Source: Cenococcum geophilum 1.58
Lineage: Eukaryota > Ascomycota > Dothideomycetes > Gloniales > Gloniaceae
Direction of reading: 5' to 3'
NCBI GenBank assembly: GCA_001692895.1
Contig: KV748204.1
Coordinates: 1,206,771-1,270,770, forward strand
DNA length: 64,000 bases
The position numbers and the translations under genes are program-made. Under the pieces are notes generated by a model that saw only the letters and a list, made by a program, of their open reading frames with translations, was not told the DNA's origin and made no database searches. This document shows, piece after piece, positions 31,334 through 44,983 of the stretch; within the stretch, counting starts at the first letter, position 1; every line of letters begins with the position of its first letter.

Positions 31334-34300
31334 TTCTAAGGGACCAACAGGCAAAGGAACGAGCCGTAAGGGCAGGGGACAGGCTAGGAGAACGTATTGG
31401 CATAAAAGTGCTCCGCGAAGATTACCCAGTTGAAGTCTCAGCGGTTCCCCTAAGCCTTAGGGTAGAAAAGGGACGCTAGGCGGACAATACAGCAACCATA
31501 TATAAGATAGTAAAATAAACGGAACGCCTTATACTAGGACTCGAGATTACCCGAATCTAATGGCTACGATAGGAAAATGCAAACTAAGCATACGATAAGA
31601 ATAATAAAAGAATATAAGGGTCGCCAGAGACTCGCTAGGGAGGCGCCGGTTAAACGCATAGCTCCCTTATCGTTAGCATATATATACCAGGAATGCAAAA
31701 ACTCCTTATCCAAAAAGGTATTATTATAAATGGCCTTATATACGACATAAGGCTTTATAACCACAGACTCCGCCTAGAACGATGCTATCGCTATATATAA
31801 TAGGGACACACCTAATCCACATACACAGCACAGGTGTGCTGCGGCCACTATATAGGCCCCTATAATACAAGATATTACTTAAATTAAGACTAAACAAAAT
31901 ATATAAACTGCTACTAAAGCATATACAAGGCGTGGGAGAGAGAAGACTATATTAAATATAGGAGACGGAAGGTAAGGGCTTAACAGCTACGGGAATAACT
32001 ATACGCTAGGTTATACGAATGGAAATAATAGGCGATAAGCTAGGGGGGCGTAGGTGCCTTTCTAGCGTTTCCTACCTTTAACACTAGGGGGCTAGGCTAG
32101 CCATCCCAAGCCTTAACGGGTTAGAAGCGACGCCGCGCGATATTACTAGACCGTATAGGGACATAAGGGTTACAGGGAATATAAGGGAGAGGACGCCCTA
32201 TAGGAAGACCCTTATAAACAGCTATAGCAAGCTTAAAACTAGGATAATTAAGAATTAGACTTAACGCGGCAAATATAATATTCGCAGCTAACTCTTAAAG
32301 GGTATATAGCTAATTAGTAAGAACAGGGGAAGAACCGGAGATAATAATAGATTTAGACATAAAAGCGCTAGTAGGAACATAAGATACAGGAATAGAAAGC
32401 TCCACATAAAATAAGTAGTAACTAGGGTGTAGATATAAGAGATAGAAGTTCTAAATATCCTAGAGAAAGTGGAAACAGAAGAAGTAAGGAACGAAGGAGA
32501 GGCGAAGGACCCTCGCTAGGAGTCTGCCACCTATCCATTATATAGTATAACTACGGCAATACAAACCACTATCTCATAAGGCCCTTACTAGACAGCCTAG
32601 ACCCAGAAAAACACTATATCCTTACTATACAAGAGCTATATTACAATGCCTACACATAATTAACATACTGCCCCTAAGAATTCTAGCTCCTATACAAACC
32701 AAAAGCAGCTATACGCGTATGCTTTATAATTAGCAAGGCTATTAGCCTGTCCTTATAGTTATAGCAGGTAGTTAACCTAGATATTATAGTAATAATAATC
32801 CAGATATATAGGGGACCGGTATAGATTATTAATGTATATAACCCTAGGGTTAAAGGGGTCCTATAAACAGAGAACATTATATTAGTAATAAGCTTACTAG
32901 AAACCAAAGGTATAGAGTTTATCCTATTAGGAGACATGAACCTCTACCACCTACAGTAGGGGGGTATCTATATTGCTGCTGAATAATAGGTAGAGTGCCT
33001 ACTAAAAGCTATAGACACTGGGGGCCTTAAGCTAGCCACCCCCTTAGGAGCAATTATATAGCAATAAGGCACCACTAGAAGTATAATTAACCTTATATTT
33101 ATGGACAAAGGCCTATACTAAAGACTTAAAAGGTGCAANCCTAAAAAAGAATAGGCACTCGCCTTAGACTATATCCCTATTTAGATATAGCTAGATCTGG
33201 ATATTAAGGCGCAACTAAATAGTAAAAAATATGTAATAAGAAAGCTTAAGATAAACAGCTTCCTTAACATAGTTAAATAATAACTTTAAGACCTAGAAGA
33301 AATCTACCCGATACTAAATAAGCGAGGCTTATTAGCTACCCCTAAGGAAATCAACTAAAGACTAGAAAGGATCTAGGTAGCAATTAAAAACGGGCTAAAA
33401 GAGTACTGCCCGGTCTTAAAACCGGGCCCCTACGCGCGATACACATAGTCCGCATAATGCGCAATTCTTATCACCAGCTAACGACGAGCAAGAAGAAAAT
33501 ATATAAGCAGCTATAATCCTAAAGACGAGAGACAATATAAAGACATAAGAAACTAGCTAAAGAATACCCTAAAAAAAGAAGTAAGGAATAGCTGGAGACA
33601 GTTTATAAATAAGTATACTATTAACCCGAGCCTCCCCTATAATAAAGGTCTTTAGAGGATAGCAAAATAAGTAAAAAAAAAGGTGGGACGTCTAGTAGAA
33701 GACCTACACCTTCCGCCCCTATAAAGACTAGGTAAATTACTAGCCATAAGCAACAATAATAAGAAGGCAAAGATCCTTATAGAAAGATTTTTCCCTTAAC
33801 CAGCTTTAGTAGACCTCAGCGATATTATAGGCGAAGCACTAATAACTCGCCTAAGGGTTAACAGTAATATAACAACCGAAGAAATGGCTAAAACTATTAG
33901 CCGCCTTTTAAATAATATAGCACTAGGACCAGATAGGATCCTAAATAAAGCCCTAAAGACCTACGGACCACTAATAGCACCTTAGCTTACGGATATAGCT
34001 AAAGTATACTTTATAATAGGCTACTACCCAAGACTTAGAAGAGCTATAACAACGTTTATCCTACGTAAAGAAGGTAAAATAGACTACTTACTCCTAGGAA
34101 GCTACCGCCCTATTGCCTTAGAGAATACCCTTAGCAAGATCTTAGAAAGGGTAATAGTAGACCGTATAGTAGATATAGCTAAGGAACACGCCCTATTACC
34201 ACAAAGCTAAATAGGGGCAAGAAAGAACCGCTTAACACTATTAGCACTTACGCTACTTACTACTACTATTAAATCTGCATAGGCGATGCAAAGGGACTTT

Positions 34301-36251
34301 ATAGTATTAATGCTTAGCCTAGATATTAGTGGCGCCTATAATAATATACCCTATAAGCGTCTCCTATATATCCTTAGGGTAAAAGGCTTCCTAGAATAGA
34401 TTATATAATTTGTTTAAGGGTTTACGGGTTAAAAAGAAATATTACTAGTCTTTAGCGGATACTAAAGCCCCCCTATTATAGTTGCAACAGGAATACTATA
34501 AGGATTACCCCTCTTGCCTATACTCTTCCTTTTCTTTATAAGCAACCTACTTAACTCCTTTAAGGAAGGGGCGACCTAGGGGATAGGCTTTATTAATAAT
34601 ATAAACCTAATTATATATAGGCCAACAGCCGTAGAGAATTGTAGAACACTAGAGAAAGTATATAATACCTATATAAAATAGGTAAGACGATATAGAGTCC
34701 AATTCTTACTAGAGAAATACCAGCTAATCTATTTTATAAGAAAACGTAACTAATCTGCAGATTTTTAGCATATAATTCGCATCTGAGGCTTTAGGGGTTA
34801 ACCAGTTTAGGGCCTAAGAGTATTAGGAGTATAGGTAGATAGTAAGCTCCGGTAGAGCGTATATGCGGCGTAAGCGGCCTATAAGGGCTAAGTATAGTAT
34901 ATTACATTATCTAGGATTGTTAATTTTATATAGGGTTTATACTTCTAGAGGTCACGCCTACTATATATAGTAGTTATCCGGCTAACTATAATGTATAGGT
35001 CTAGTATCTAGGCCATTAGAGAATCTAAGAAAGGCCCCCCTAAATCGCTCCTTAAACCACTCTAAAAGGTCTAAACAGCCTGCCTTTAGAGTATAATAGG
35101 CGGATATAAGCGAACGGCCACAGCTCTACTTAAGAAGGAAGCTAATATTCCCCCCCTATAACTATATATTAAAGCCGCTATAATATAAAGGATATAAAAG
35201 GAACGTAACTCTAATATTATAAAGTATATTAAGACATGCCTAAATAAACTATGGAGGGATCTTAGGGCGCCTTATAGGAGAATAAACTAATAACCCTAAA
35301 GTAGGGAAGATATATTAAAGAAATAGGTAAAGAAAGTAGAAGAAAAATAGTGCTGCTTTAGGGCCTAAGCCTATATAGAGGAGAAAGGGAGACGCGTAAG
35401 AGGCTAGTAAGAACAATAGTAAAAGAGAGAAAGGAGCTAAAGTAGAGCATAAAAGAACGCTAGGGGACTATCTACTGTAATATAATACTGGCTGAACCAA
35501 TGCTAAAGAGGCGTATAGGAGTTAAAGGTACAGAGGCTAACTAAGGCAAGAGAAACCCAAGCCGTAGTATAGTTAACGCTATAGGGGGTAAACACCCTAG
35601 GGCTCCAAGAAGGCCTAACGAAGGCAGAAAATATAATAGCAACGCTTTTAAAAACAGGAATAATAGGACTAAAAGACTGGCTCTACTAGGTGGGTGTCCT
35701 AGTAGGTAGCCTAAGATGCGAATATGGCTAGCTAAGATAGAAACTAAAACATATAATACTATTATGCCCCTTACGCACTAACTAAGAAGTAATACTCTTA
35801 GTAGCTAGTATAGAGAACTATAAGATACTGCTCTTAATATAAAAAGGCCTTAAGGCGGTTACCTAGTAGCTTATTAGCTAAAATATACTAAACTAGTTCT
35901 AGGTTACAAAGGAAATAATAATAAAGGGTGGGGGGGCGAGTAACGGGCGCCCCTTAATGACTCTATAGTAGCAGAGTAAAGTATATAATACTAGCGCGTC
36001 CGTAAGCTAGTTACGGCAGCAGTGGTTCTCAAGGAGGTCAAAAAGTAAAATAGTAGGAGCACTATAGGTGACTCGTAGGCGCCTCGCAGGCGCCTTATAG
36101 GCGAGTCCCAAGAGGCGGGGAGATAGATTACGGGGTTTTCTCAAGTTAAGTCTTTCTTAAGTTAAGTTTTCTCCCTATATATAAATAAGGAGTAATCCGC
36201 GTGGGCCTAATAGGGATCCAAATCGGATGTTAAGCAATGAATTATTATTAT
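31334..36251 (+). mobile_element. LINE-C: full-length Tad-like non-LTR retrotransposon
   Basis: The 4918-bp element has two decayed ORFs. ORF1 is gag-like (about 31380-32300) with an array of CCHC knuckles near 31775-31915. ORF2 has an apurinic-type endonuclease (IQYNYGNTN near 32535, IINVYNPRV near 32826, LLGDMNLYH near 32925), a reverse transcriptase (about 33840-34900: LGPDRILNKALKTYG, SYRPIALENTLSKILERV, LSLDISGAYNNI) and a C-terminal zinc-like block (GIIGLKDWLY, RCEYG near 35660-35730). The 3' UTR holds a stem (GACTCG...CGAGTC, 36070-36107), and the tail is an ATT repeat. Flanked by a perfect 16-bp duplication. Confidence 0.9.
33840..34900 (+). pseudogene. LINE-C reverse transcriptase (decayed)
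   Basis: The frame is nearly continuous, with few stops up to about 34220. It carries the SYRPI block (near 34102-34117), LSLDISGAYNNI with the first catalytic Asp kept (near 34312-34347), and the FINNINL region where the YVDD motif should be (Asp lost). A single N base lies upstream at 33139. This is a good template for judging how RIP hit a LINE. Confidence 0.75.
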
Positions 36252-36942
36252 TATATATTAGCGGTATATAAATAATATACTCTTTAACTACCTTAACGAC
36301 TTTTATACAGCTTATTTAAATAATATTATAATCTACTCTAAGAATAAGCTAGAATATAAGAAGCACGTCTATAAAGTCCTATAACAGCTCCGCAAGGCTA
36401 GCCTCTAGGTTAACATTAAGAAGTTAAAGTTTAGTATTAAGCGTATAAAGTACCTAGGTTTTATTATTAGTATAAACGGAATTAAAACTAACCTAAAGAA
36501 GACGGCCGTAATTAACTAGTAGGCACCCCCACGGACCGTAAAGGGGGTATAATTATTTTTAGGGTTTTATAACTTCTACTAACACTTTATTAAAAACTAT
36601 AGTAGAATCACCCGGCCTCTTAACCGTCTTACTAGAAAAGACTAACCCTTTTACTTTAACGCTATATATAGGCAGGCCTTTAATAAGCTTAAGAAACGGC
36701 TAGTATCGGCTCCCCTATTTACTTATTTTAACCTAAAACAGCCCTTAATACTAGAAACTAATGCCTTAAATAGCGTAATAGCTAGTATTTTTTCCTAGAA
36801 GCAACTAGACAGAGAATAGCACCCTATTATATACTATTTAAAGACTATAATAAATGCTAAGCTAAACTACCATATCTATAATAAAGAAATGCTGGCTATT
36901 ATCTCTAGCTTTTAGCACTAGCGTATATAGCTAAAGGGGACC
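36252..36942 (+). pseudogene. Gypsy-2 reverse transcriptase end and RNase H start (decayed)
   Basis: It resumes after the LINE with RYINNILFNYLNDFYTAYLN, then NIIIYSKNKLEYKKHV (YLNN for YLDD; both Asp to Asn), KRIKYLGFII and LFLGFYNFY. RNase H follows: FNLKQPLILETNALNSVIAS (family DASDxAxG) and YHIYNKEMLAII near 36873-36906. It is broken by Gypsy-3 at 36943 inside the KGT block. Confidence 0.8.
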
Positions 36943-37364
36943 TATAACGGAACCTTGTAGTAAGAACTACGGTGGGCTCGTTATTGGGCTAGGTGTATAG
37001 GTATTGCAAGTAAGTTAACAACGTAATAATAACTGGTAGAGTGGTTGCCTAATAGATTAACTTTAATTATATTCTGAGAATCACTATAAGGAAAGAACTA
37101 TCTAGAGTAGGGACTGTGGTTCTTTAAATATATAACCGTACTCCTAGGAAACCCTCCTTATATATAAAGTACGTGTGCTCTATCTACTTTATTATAGATT
37201 ATATAGATTATATAGATTATATAGATTATATTACATAACTTAGTTACTATTTCTTATTATATAGTTTTACCAGATCTATTCTAGACTATACCTATATTAA
37301 CCAACTAGCTTCTTCTAACTGCTCTTTAAGTAGTTATAATATTATACTTAAAGCGTCTATAACA
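36943..37364 (-). repeat. Gypsy-3 left LTR (3' LTR of the element)
   Basis: Begins TATAACGG (TG mutated to TA) and ends CTATAACA. Contains four tandem ATTATATAG-type units at about 37187-37236 that are also present, more diverged, in the right LTR. Confidence 0.9.
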
Positions 37365-37764
37365 CCATCTCCCTCCTCTTTATCTTTATCCTTAAAGATT
37401 CTAAATATCTCTAAGTTATTTACTAGAGGTATAATATTTATCTAATTAATTTGGTTAATATTGTTACTTATTATACCTAAAGTAATTTCTCTTTCTTTTA
37501 TAGTTTAATGTGCTCGCACTATTGCTGCTATACTATCGCTGGGTGAAATAATATTATCTTTATGTTCTCGTTATGCAAAAAAGGGGTTAGTTTACGTTGC
37601 GCTAGCGAGTCCTTTATTTTAGTAACCTTCCTTTTATTTAAAGTGCACTAAAGCGAATATTTATTTGTCCTGTAACGTTCGCTCTGTTTCTAACGCTAAG
37701 TATATATATCCTATAACTCTTAATAGTCTCTAAGTTCCCTAAGTAATTTATTATAGGGTTTTAT

Positions 37765-38040
37765 ATTTAATCTACTACTGCGAAGCTTAATAGTAAGCTC
37801 TTAAGCGCTTTTAATAAATTATATTAATCGCAAGAGGTAGAATAGGAGGCTGCGGCTGCTTAATAGCGTGCCCTTAAGACTTGTCTCCTAGCCTCTACTT
37901 ATCTTTTACGTCTTAAACAGGTTTATAAGAAGGTTCGTTTTAAGAAGTAAAAGCTTATAAAATAAGGTCTATAGGAACTTAGTAATAAGAGAACTAACTC
38001 TCTACCTATAAAGGGAATAGCTTTAAGTAGTTTAGTAGTT
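37765..38040 (+). pseudogene. Antisense coiled-coil ORF of Gypsy-3
   Basis: On the strand opposite pol, next to the 3' LTR, a frame reads AKLNSKLLSAFNKLY, then a Gln/Ala-rich stretch, LLASTYLLRLKQVYKKVRFKK and a GL-ELSNK block. It is heptad-like and basic, like the matching ORF of Gypsy-1 at 6383-6690. Stops are TAA or TAG at probable Gln codons. Function unknown. Confidence 0.5.
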
Positions 38041-41000
38041 GCTCTTCCTAGGTCCCCCTTAGGTAACTTATTCTTTGGCGATTCTTCCTTATTAATGTTG
38101 CCTAACCTATTCTCTTCTAATACTCCTATACCTTTCCTATAGCGTTCTTTAAATTTTCTAGTGGTTCCTAGGTAGTCTTATCGTAGCCTATTTACTTTAT
38201 TTTGTACTATATTTTATTATCTACGTCCTTATAACTAACAATCTTTAAAACTTACTATTTGTCTTCTTCTCGCCTTCTATATATATTTACTTCGTAAATT
38301 AGTGGCTTAATATCTCTATATACTGGCTCTAGTATTGCGATATACTATATAGGGTAGATTTTTATTTTGGCTAGTAGGTTTAACTTAAATATAACTAGTA
38401 AAATCCTTTACGTAATTTTAAAAGGTCCTAGTCTAACATAGTTTAACTTCTTACTTAGTTATCGACTCTTAAAATTTTTATATAGTAGCTATACTTTATC
38501 TCCCTCCTTAAGATCTAGTCCCTTAGATCTCTTAGCATTATAGTACCTTTTTATCCTTTATTATACTACTTTTGCTATTTCCGTAAGGTTCTTATAAAGA
38601 TTTATTAATATCTCCATTCTTTACTTTACTATACTATTTATCTTCTTTACTTAATATGGTAATAATAATGTCCTTAGCTTATATCTATAATTCGCCTTAA
38701 ATAGTAAAGTGCCTATTCCTTCTTAAGGTATTATATTATATATAAACTATATAACTAGTAATAATAATACCTAATTATTCTATGCGTAATTAATATAGTA
38801 TCTTAAATACTGCTCTAGTGTCTAATTTAATCTTTCTATTTAACCGTCTGTTTGCCAATAATATATAGTAGAAGTTACTGCTCTAACTCCTTGCTCTACT
38901 AAGAATACCTCCTAAAATACTACTATAAATCTTAGATCTCTATCTAATATAATTTTGCTTAGTGCTCTATGTCTTATAAATACTTCTTTAATATAGATTT
39001 TAGCGACATCTTTCGCTAAGATTTCTTCTATATACGCTATAAAGTATCCCTACTTTATAAGCTTATTTACTATTACTAAGATTACGTTATAATCTTATCC
39101 GGTAATAGAATCTCTTAACTTTAGCAACTTAATAATAAAGTCCTATAATATGACCTCCTATAGTCTCTCTGGTATTTTAATAGGTTATAGCCCTCTATAT
39201 AGCTTATGCCTTATTAGTTTATTTCTCTAATAATCTAGATACTCTCTAGTAACCTTCCTAGCTATTTTTTAGATTCCGTTAATAATATACTCCTCTTAGA
39301 GTCTTAACACTAATCCCGTGGCTTTATTATGTCCTTAAGTTAATCCCTTATAGAAATCTTCTATAAAGTGCTCTGCTATACTTTTTAGGATATACTTTAC
39401 TTCTTAGTTTTTATATATATCCGTTTATAGGTCTTCTAGCTATACTTCTAGAATTCTTTATACCTAAAAGCTTTTTAGTAACTTATAAACTTTCTCTAAC
39501 TTATTTTCTTAAGTTACTATAATTTTTAGATAATTGTATCTAATTAACCTATCTATATCTCTTCGCAGTAAAGCCCTTAATAGCTTTTTATTATTTTATA
39601 GTTTAGCCTTTTAACTTAACGTATCAGCCCGCGTGTTATTTATACCCTTAGTATACTAAATCTCGAAATAGTATTCTATAAGTATCTCTACCTATTTAAC
39701 CTATCTTTAATTAAGTTCCTTTATTATTAGGAATCCTGTTAGGTTCTTATAATCTATCTTAACTATAAATAGTTTTTCTATGCCTTATAAGAATGCCCTC
39801 TATTTCTTTAATGCTATAACTATCCCTAATAACTCCTTGTTATAGATATTATAGTTTAACTCTAGTAGTGTTATTTTTTAACTATAGTATGCTACTAGGT
39901 GCCATCTATCTAAATATTTCTATATAAAGTATACCCCTAGTGCAAAGTCTAATACATCTATTTTTATAACCGTCTTTAGACCTAGTTAATAGATTTTAAG
40001 AACTAGTTCCTAGGTAAATAACCTTTTAACTTTCTTAAACAGTTCTTATTACTCTTCTCCCTATACCTATAGTTTTTCTTTCTTTATTAACCGTATAAAT
40101 AGCTTAATATCCTTTAACTATTGCGCTATAAACCTTCTATAGTAATTGCAAAACCCTAAAAACAATCTTAACTGCGTAACGTTCTCTAGTTCTTACTAAT
40201 TTACTATAGCCTCAATCTTCTTTAGATCTATACTAAGTTAGCCTAGTTTAATAATAAATCTAATGAAATTAGTCTTCCTAGTAAAGAACTTGCATTTCTT
40301 AATTGCTACTAGCATCTATTCTTCTTATAGTCTCTTTAAAACCCATTTAACGTACTCTCTATATTCTTCCTTAGTTATTAAATAGATAATAATATCGTTA
40401 AGATATACTATAACAAATTTATCTAAGTGTTCTCCTAATATATTATTAATTCACTTCTAGAATATTACTAGTACGTTTATAAGCCTAAATTGTATAACTA
40501 ATGGTTTATATAGTCCTTTCTTTAACCTAAAGGCTGCCTTCTATTTATTACCTTCCTTAATTCTAATCTAATGGTACGCCTATCTTAGATCTATCTTTAT
40601 AAAGATTTACGCATTACCTATCCTATCTTAGATTTTGCTAATTAAGGGTAAAGGATACCTATCCTTTCTAGTAATGCTATTTAACTATCTATAGTTAATA
40701 TACAGCCTTAATTTATTATTCTGCTTTAGTACAAACAGTATTAGATAACCCGCTAATAATTACAATAGTCTAATATATCCCTTTTATAAGTTCTCTTAGA
40801 TAAACTCTTTTAATGCTCTACCTTCTTCTTTAATAAGCTTATAGATTGGAAAGAACCTTAGACTTATTTCTAGTTCTAATTCTATCCTATAGTCCTATAC
40901 TGTATACTCTAATAGCTTTTTACTTTCTAATAACTATAGTTTCTTGCTATACTTGTGGTATCTCTTTAGTACATAGCTTAGCCCTTTTTCTATTTTCTCG

Positions 41001-44000
41001 TAGGTCGCTCCTACTTAGTACCATACTATTTTGGCTTATTATTACATCTTACGGCGTTAAGTATCCTTAATATTGACCTAACCTATAACCCAATTAATCT
41101 TTAAATTATATTCCTATAACTAAGGCATTCCTAATACTACCTTATTATTCCCTAATAGTAATATATTAAAAGACATCTCAATTTATCTCCCTTTAATAGT
41201 TAACTAAATAGGTCCTGTTTTAAGATTAATAATACCTCCTCCATAGGCTATTAGATCTCCTAAAATTATTACTAATAAATAAGGACATTCCTTTTTCCTA
41301 TGCGGTAACCCTATTCTTTTAACTGCTACTAGTAAGATATAGTTCCTTATTGCTTTACTATCTATTAATACCTCAAACTGTTAATCTTGCCATTTAACTC
41401 GTAAATTTAGGTATTTTCCTTAAATTCCTTTAAGGGTTTAAGGCTTTACTACTAGTTCCCTCTGGTTTTATAGGCCTCTACTTTTCCTAACTACTAGCCA
41501 CTAGATCCTATTTATACTTAGTCTAACTTAGGCCAATACTTAGTTCGCTTTTTATCTTTAATATGCTATAGATACGTATTCTTAGGACATTTATACCACT
41601 ATTATCCGTCTAGGTATTCTTCTATAAGGAATCTTTCTAGTTAAAGTATTAAGTCCCCTTATTCTTAAACTTCTACTAGGTGCTAACTATGCATATACTT
41701 AGCGTTTTAGTATTTCGCCTTATCTGCTAACTACTATATCCTTACTAGATATTTCCAATTCTTATCTTTTAGTGCTCTATGCATATTACACGCATTATCT
41801 ATATATACGATCTATGCTAACGTGTAATGTGCTTAGTGTCTTAGGTTAACTCTTAGCTTGTCTTTATCCTTAAGTTTAAACCTTTCTTATATTAATCTAA
41901 GTGTTGCAACTTCGTTTGCAGGTACTAAGATTTACCTTTTACTTCTCTAGTCCTCTAATTGCTCCTTTAGATCTTTTAACGTTATAATTAAGGCTCCTTT
42001 AATATAAGTTATAGCCTTTTCCGTGATCGGGTGGTCCTAGACAACTTTTTTATCCAACTATATATAGAAATCTTCCCACTTATCGTTATGTCGTTATCTA
42101 TACTACTTTTAGTACAGCCCTTTAAGTGTGTACGACTCGTCTATAAGGAAGTATCTTCCCATTACTGCGTCGTAATAGCTTTTTATATGTTATTCCTTAA
42201 ACCTAGTTAAAATCCCTAGATCCTCTTCTTATTTTAGTTTAGTAAGCCATTTAGCTCTTAGTGTGCCTGTCTTAGGCCTATTAGTAACCTTCCGTACGGG
42301 TACTCTGTCCCTTATACGTCCTAATATACTAGATCTCTTATCTAGTTTCTATTCTTACTATATAGCAATTCTTGCTCTAAATTCTGCTATAGTTTCTTTT
42401 TTTTCACGTCTTATAAGTAGATCCTCAAAGTCTTCCTGCTTCTTAATCTTGGTATTAAACTTTCGATCTTTAAGCTAAACCCCTAGTTTACTTAATAAAT
42501 CCTCTAAGTCTATATATTTATCTCCTAGTCTAACTGCTGTTTATATTATAGATTCTCTAATCTATAATAAAGCTTCGCGCTTCTTATTTATAGGTGTCCT
42601 TATTTATACTCTAAATTCTTAGTCCCTTAGATTCTTTAATCCTAAGCTCGCTTTTATCTTAAGCTTTACTCCCGCCTTAATCTAACTAGGCGTCTATAGT
42701 ATTCTTATCTCGTCTTAAGAGTCTTAAATCTTACTTATTTCGTCTTAAGAATCTTATGTCTCTAGGAATCTCTATCCCAAGCTTGTTTATATATCTTTAA
42801 ACTAAGCTACTGCTCTGCTTTATCGGTTGTTGTCTATTATAGGTCCTTAAGCTATTCTTATCCTATCTTTAGAATCTTGGATCTCTCTTATCTTGTTTTA
42901 AAAATCTTAAGCCTTTGGCCTTTTGCCTTTATTAAGTAGTAAGCTAGCACTAGCAGTTGTCTGCTTGCTTAATCTCTTTTAGATACTACTCCTTCCGTCT
43001 TATAAAGTAATAGATGCTGTATTTAACGGTATTATAATGCCCGTTACTAAACCTTGCTCTATAGCGGTCTTAGTCTCTACTTCTATAATTGCGTTATTAA
43101 GGTTTAGATACCCCTAGTTAATTCCTTTATTGTCCTTATTGCTATTAATTAATAAATACTCTAATTCCATTATTATTATTACTAATTATTGTCCGTATAT
43201 TACTATAATATCTTAATCTAGCTTATAGAGTTAATTTTATTCTTTATTTAACTCTCTAGTTCCTCTAAGTCCTTTTAACTCTAGCTCTTATAGCTAATAG
43301 CTTACGCTATACTTAGCGTTTTTATAAATTTAGCATGCGTTATTATAACAAAACGCAAAACTTTTAATTAAATATTCTTTTGTTCCTTATAGTATACTAT
43401 TATTCCTTTATACATATATGTCTTCTACTAATTAGGTTCCCTTTATTATATAGTAACTCTAACTATCTTTATAATCCCTTATAGAGTAACCTTATTTTCC
43501 GCAATTTATATAAGCTCCGTCTTTAAACTATTAACTTTACTATAGAGTCCGCCTAAACGTCTTCTGCTACTAAAATCCCTGGTTTAGCCTTTACTCCTTA
43601 GTCCTATAATTACTAGATCCTTAACCTCTAGGTTTTTATAATTTCTTACTCCATCTCTTATAGGTTTCTTTAGTGCTACTTAGGTCTATTAGGTCTACGC
43701 TATACTATAGTTTCTAACTTAGCTTTAGTTATTACGTACTCTGCGCCTTATATAACTGTAGAACTCTATTCTAACCTTTCTTAGTCTATTCCCTTTAGTA
43801 AATCCTATTATTAATCTTTATTGCTTAATTTATTAACTCCCTTAGGGTGTTCGTATCTTTTATTAGAATAATTACGTCCTGGACTTTAGCCTTAAGTCCC
43901 TATTTATACTGTGCCATAAACGCCTTATTATTCTACTTAACTTATATAGCTAGCGTTTAGAACTATATTATGTACTTAATTACTAAGGTTCGCTATATAA

Positions 44001-44556
44001 TGTTTTAGAGTTTTCTTTCCGCTATAGTTACTGCCTCCAGATCTCTGAATATTTGTATAAGTTGCTCTATAAATTCCTCCTAACTTAAGAATATGAACCG
44101 CACCTCTTAGTTAGTAGTTGTTATTCCATTTACCTATATTTCTATAAGGTAAGGCTTAAACTATTTAAGTGCTCTTCCTAATAGGAATAATCCCGCATAA
44201 GCTATTCAATCTATAGGTATTGCCGGCTTTGCTCCTTCCTATATAACCTTAAAGTGCATTTGCGTAAGGAATCCTTTAAGCTTTAATCTCTCCCCTAAGA
44301 ATCTTTTAATTAATAGTAACTTAACCTTTACTGCTCCTATCCCATTAATCCTTTATTTAAGCGTTATATTATTCTCTATTAACTAGTTAACTATTTCTTA
44401 TAGTTATTTAACCGTTATAGGTTGTTACGAGTTAGTATTTGCTATACTAGTGTCGCCTCCTGACCTTAAAGTAGTTGCCGCCGTTAATGGCGTTATAGTG
44501 GCTGCTTTTGGTGGCATATTGTTTAACTTATTAAAACCATAACTAGGTAGTAATTG

Positions 44557-44978
44557 TGTAACGGAACCTTATAGTAAGAACTACGGTGGGCTCGTTATTG
44601 GGCTAGGTGTATAGGTATTATAAGTAAGTTAACAACGTAATAATAACTAGTAGAGTGGTTACCTAATAGATTAACTCTAATTGTATTCTAAGAATTACTA
44701 TAAGGAGAGAACTATCTAGAGTAGGGACTGTGGTCCTTTAAATACATAACCGTACTCCTAGGAAACCCTCTTTATACGTGAGGTACGCGTGCTCTATCTG
44801 CTCTATTACAGATTATATAGATCGTACAGATTATATAGATTACATTACGTGACTTAGTTACTATTCCTCGTTATATAGTTCTACCGGATCCATTCTAAAC
44901 CATACCTATATTAACCAACTAGCTTCTTCTAACTCCTCTCTAAATAGTCGTAATATTGTACTTAAAGCGTCCGTAACA
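44557..44978 (-). repeat. Gypsy-3 right LTR (5' LTR of the element)
   Basis: 422 bp, same length as the left LTR. It keeps the original TG...CA ends (TGTAACGG...CCGTAACA). Confidence 0.92.
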
Positions 44979-44983
44979 GGACC

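Larger units (their letters stand above)
36943..44978 (-). mobile_element. Gypsy-3: complete minus-strand Gypsy element nested in Gypsy-2
   Basis: Two 422-bp LTRs (36943-37364 and 44557-44978), the right one beginning TGTAACGG and ending CCGTAACA, with a perfect 5-bp duplication GGACC (36938-36942 and 44979-44983). The complement of a polypurine tract (CCATCTCCCTCCTCTTT) lies beside the left LTR, so transcription runs leftward. The order is gag (about 44500-43500, CCHC knuckle near 43500), protease, reverse transcriptase (about 40760-40130, with VIVYLNDIIIY kept near 40400), RNase H and integrase (about 39250-38300). It is clearly related to Gypsy-1 but a distinct subfamily. Stops throughout. 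Confidence 0.92.
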